From Candidatus Falkowella caecavicola (GTDB lineage: Bacteria; Bacillota; Clostridia; Oscillospirales; Ruminococcaceae), in the NCBI GenBank assembly GCA_904420125.1, contig CAJFUK010000062.1:1-62668 (forward strand): 62,668 bases of DNA. The letters are read 5' to 3'. Within the stretch, counting starts at the first letter, position 1, and each line of letters starts with the position of its first letter. The translations under genes and the position numbers were made by a program. The notes below the pieces were generated by a model. That model had not been told where the DNA came from. It was given only the letters and a program-made list of their open reading frames with translations, and searched no databases. Below are positions 62,569-62,668 of this stretch, piece by piece.

Positions 62569-62668
62569 TTTGTTTCCTCCTTTCTACTACAATATATTTA
62601 TGGTTAATATCCCTTACAGCCAGTAAGGAATTATCCATCTTGTTGCTTAAGCTGTATAATGATGGAGC

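Overview
This window looks like a chromosomal segment of an anaerobic, spore-forming, low-to-moderate G+C member of the Clostridia. The evidence is a yunB-type sporulation gene, strong AGGAGG ribosome sites with many TTG and GTG starts, OmpR-family two-component systems, DUF951, DUF368, DUF4363 and CmpB-family proteins, tRNA genes with encoded CCA, and Tn1549-like element debris. A gut Oscillospirales-type bacterium would fit, but that placement is inference.

Layout. 1-11.4 kb is an accessory, decaying region. It starts inside a tRNA-Ser(GCU) and carries isolated small genes: an amino-acid-kinase protein, a P-loop kinase-like protein, an alpha/beta hydrolase, a nucleotidyltransferase-like protein, a membrane-anchored GH25 lysozyme, an acetyltransferase and a CD3324 pair. 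Between them lie degraded tRNA 3' ends with hairpins, a broken aldo/keto reductase, a broken serine recombinase and remnants of an integrative conjugative element. 11.4-16.2 kb holds a mannan-type saccharide locus: an orphan sugar-binding lipoprotein divergent from a GH3-GH26 operon. 16.3-22.6 kb holds lon with a structured leader, DUF951, small membrane proteins, an aminoglycoside nucleotidyltransferase and a VTT-domain protein. 22.7-25.2 kb holds tRNA-Val, tRNA-Thr, a tandem hairpin array and gene debris, including a LUD protein with a one-base insertion. 25.3-39.2 kb is housekeeping: a cytidylate-kinase-like protein, yunB, ligA, a two-component system with a CmpB protein, DUF368, a lipoprotein GH3 hexosaminidase, a GH94 phosphorylase, trmB and tRNA-Pro.

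39.7-47.4 kb is the most interesting block. Eight minus-strand genes form a chain: response regulator, sensor kinase, VTC-domain polyphosphate-polymerase-like protein, DUF4956 membrane protein, glycine-rich beta-helix carbohydrate-binding lipoprotein, GT2-GtrA fusion, phosphodiester glycosidase and a 4-TM protein. Two nearly identical promoters, one before the regulator and one before the VTC gene, each carry a direct repeat with 11-bp periodicity directly upstream of the -10 box. This points to one self-regulated surface-polymer or polyphosphate module.

47.6-62.7 kb holds a membrane diguanylate cyclase, a methyltransferase, a flavoprotein reductase broken by one stop codon, a YqeK-like HD phosphatase, XRE and MarR regulators, a heterodimeric ABC exporter with one degenerate ATP site, a GH18 chitinase-like protein, a Rieske-FAD oxidoreductase overlapping a tocopherol-cyclase-like gene, yaaA and a DUF4363 protein. 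No CRISPR array, rRNA operon or intact transposase was seen.
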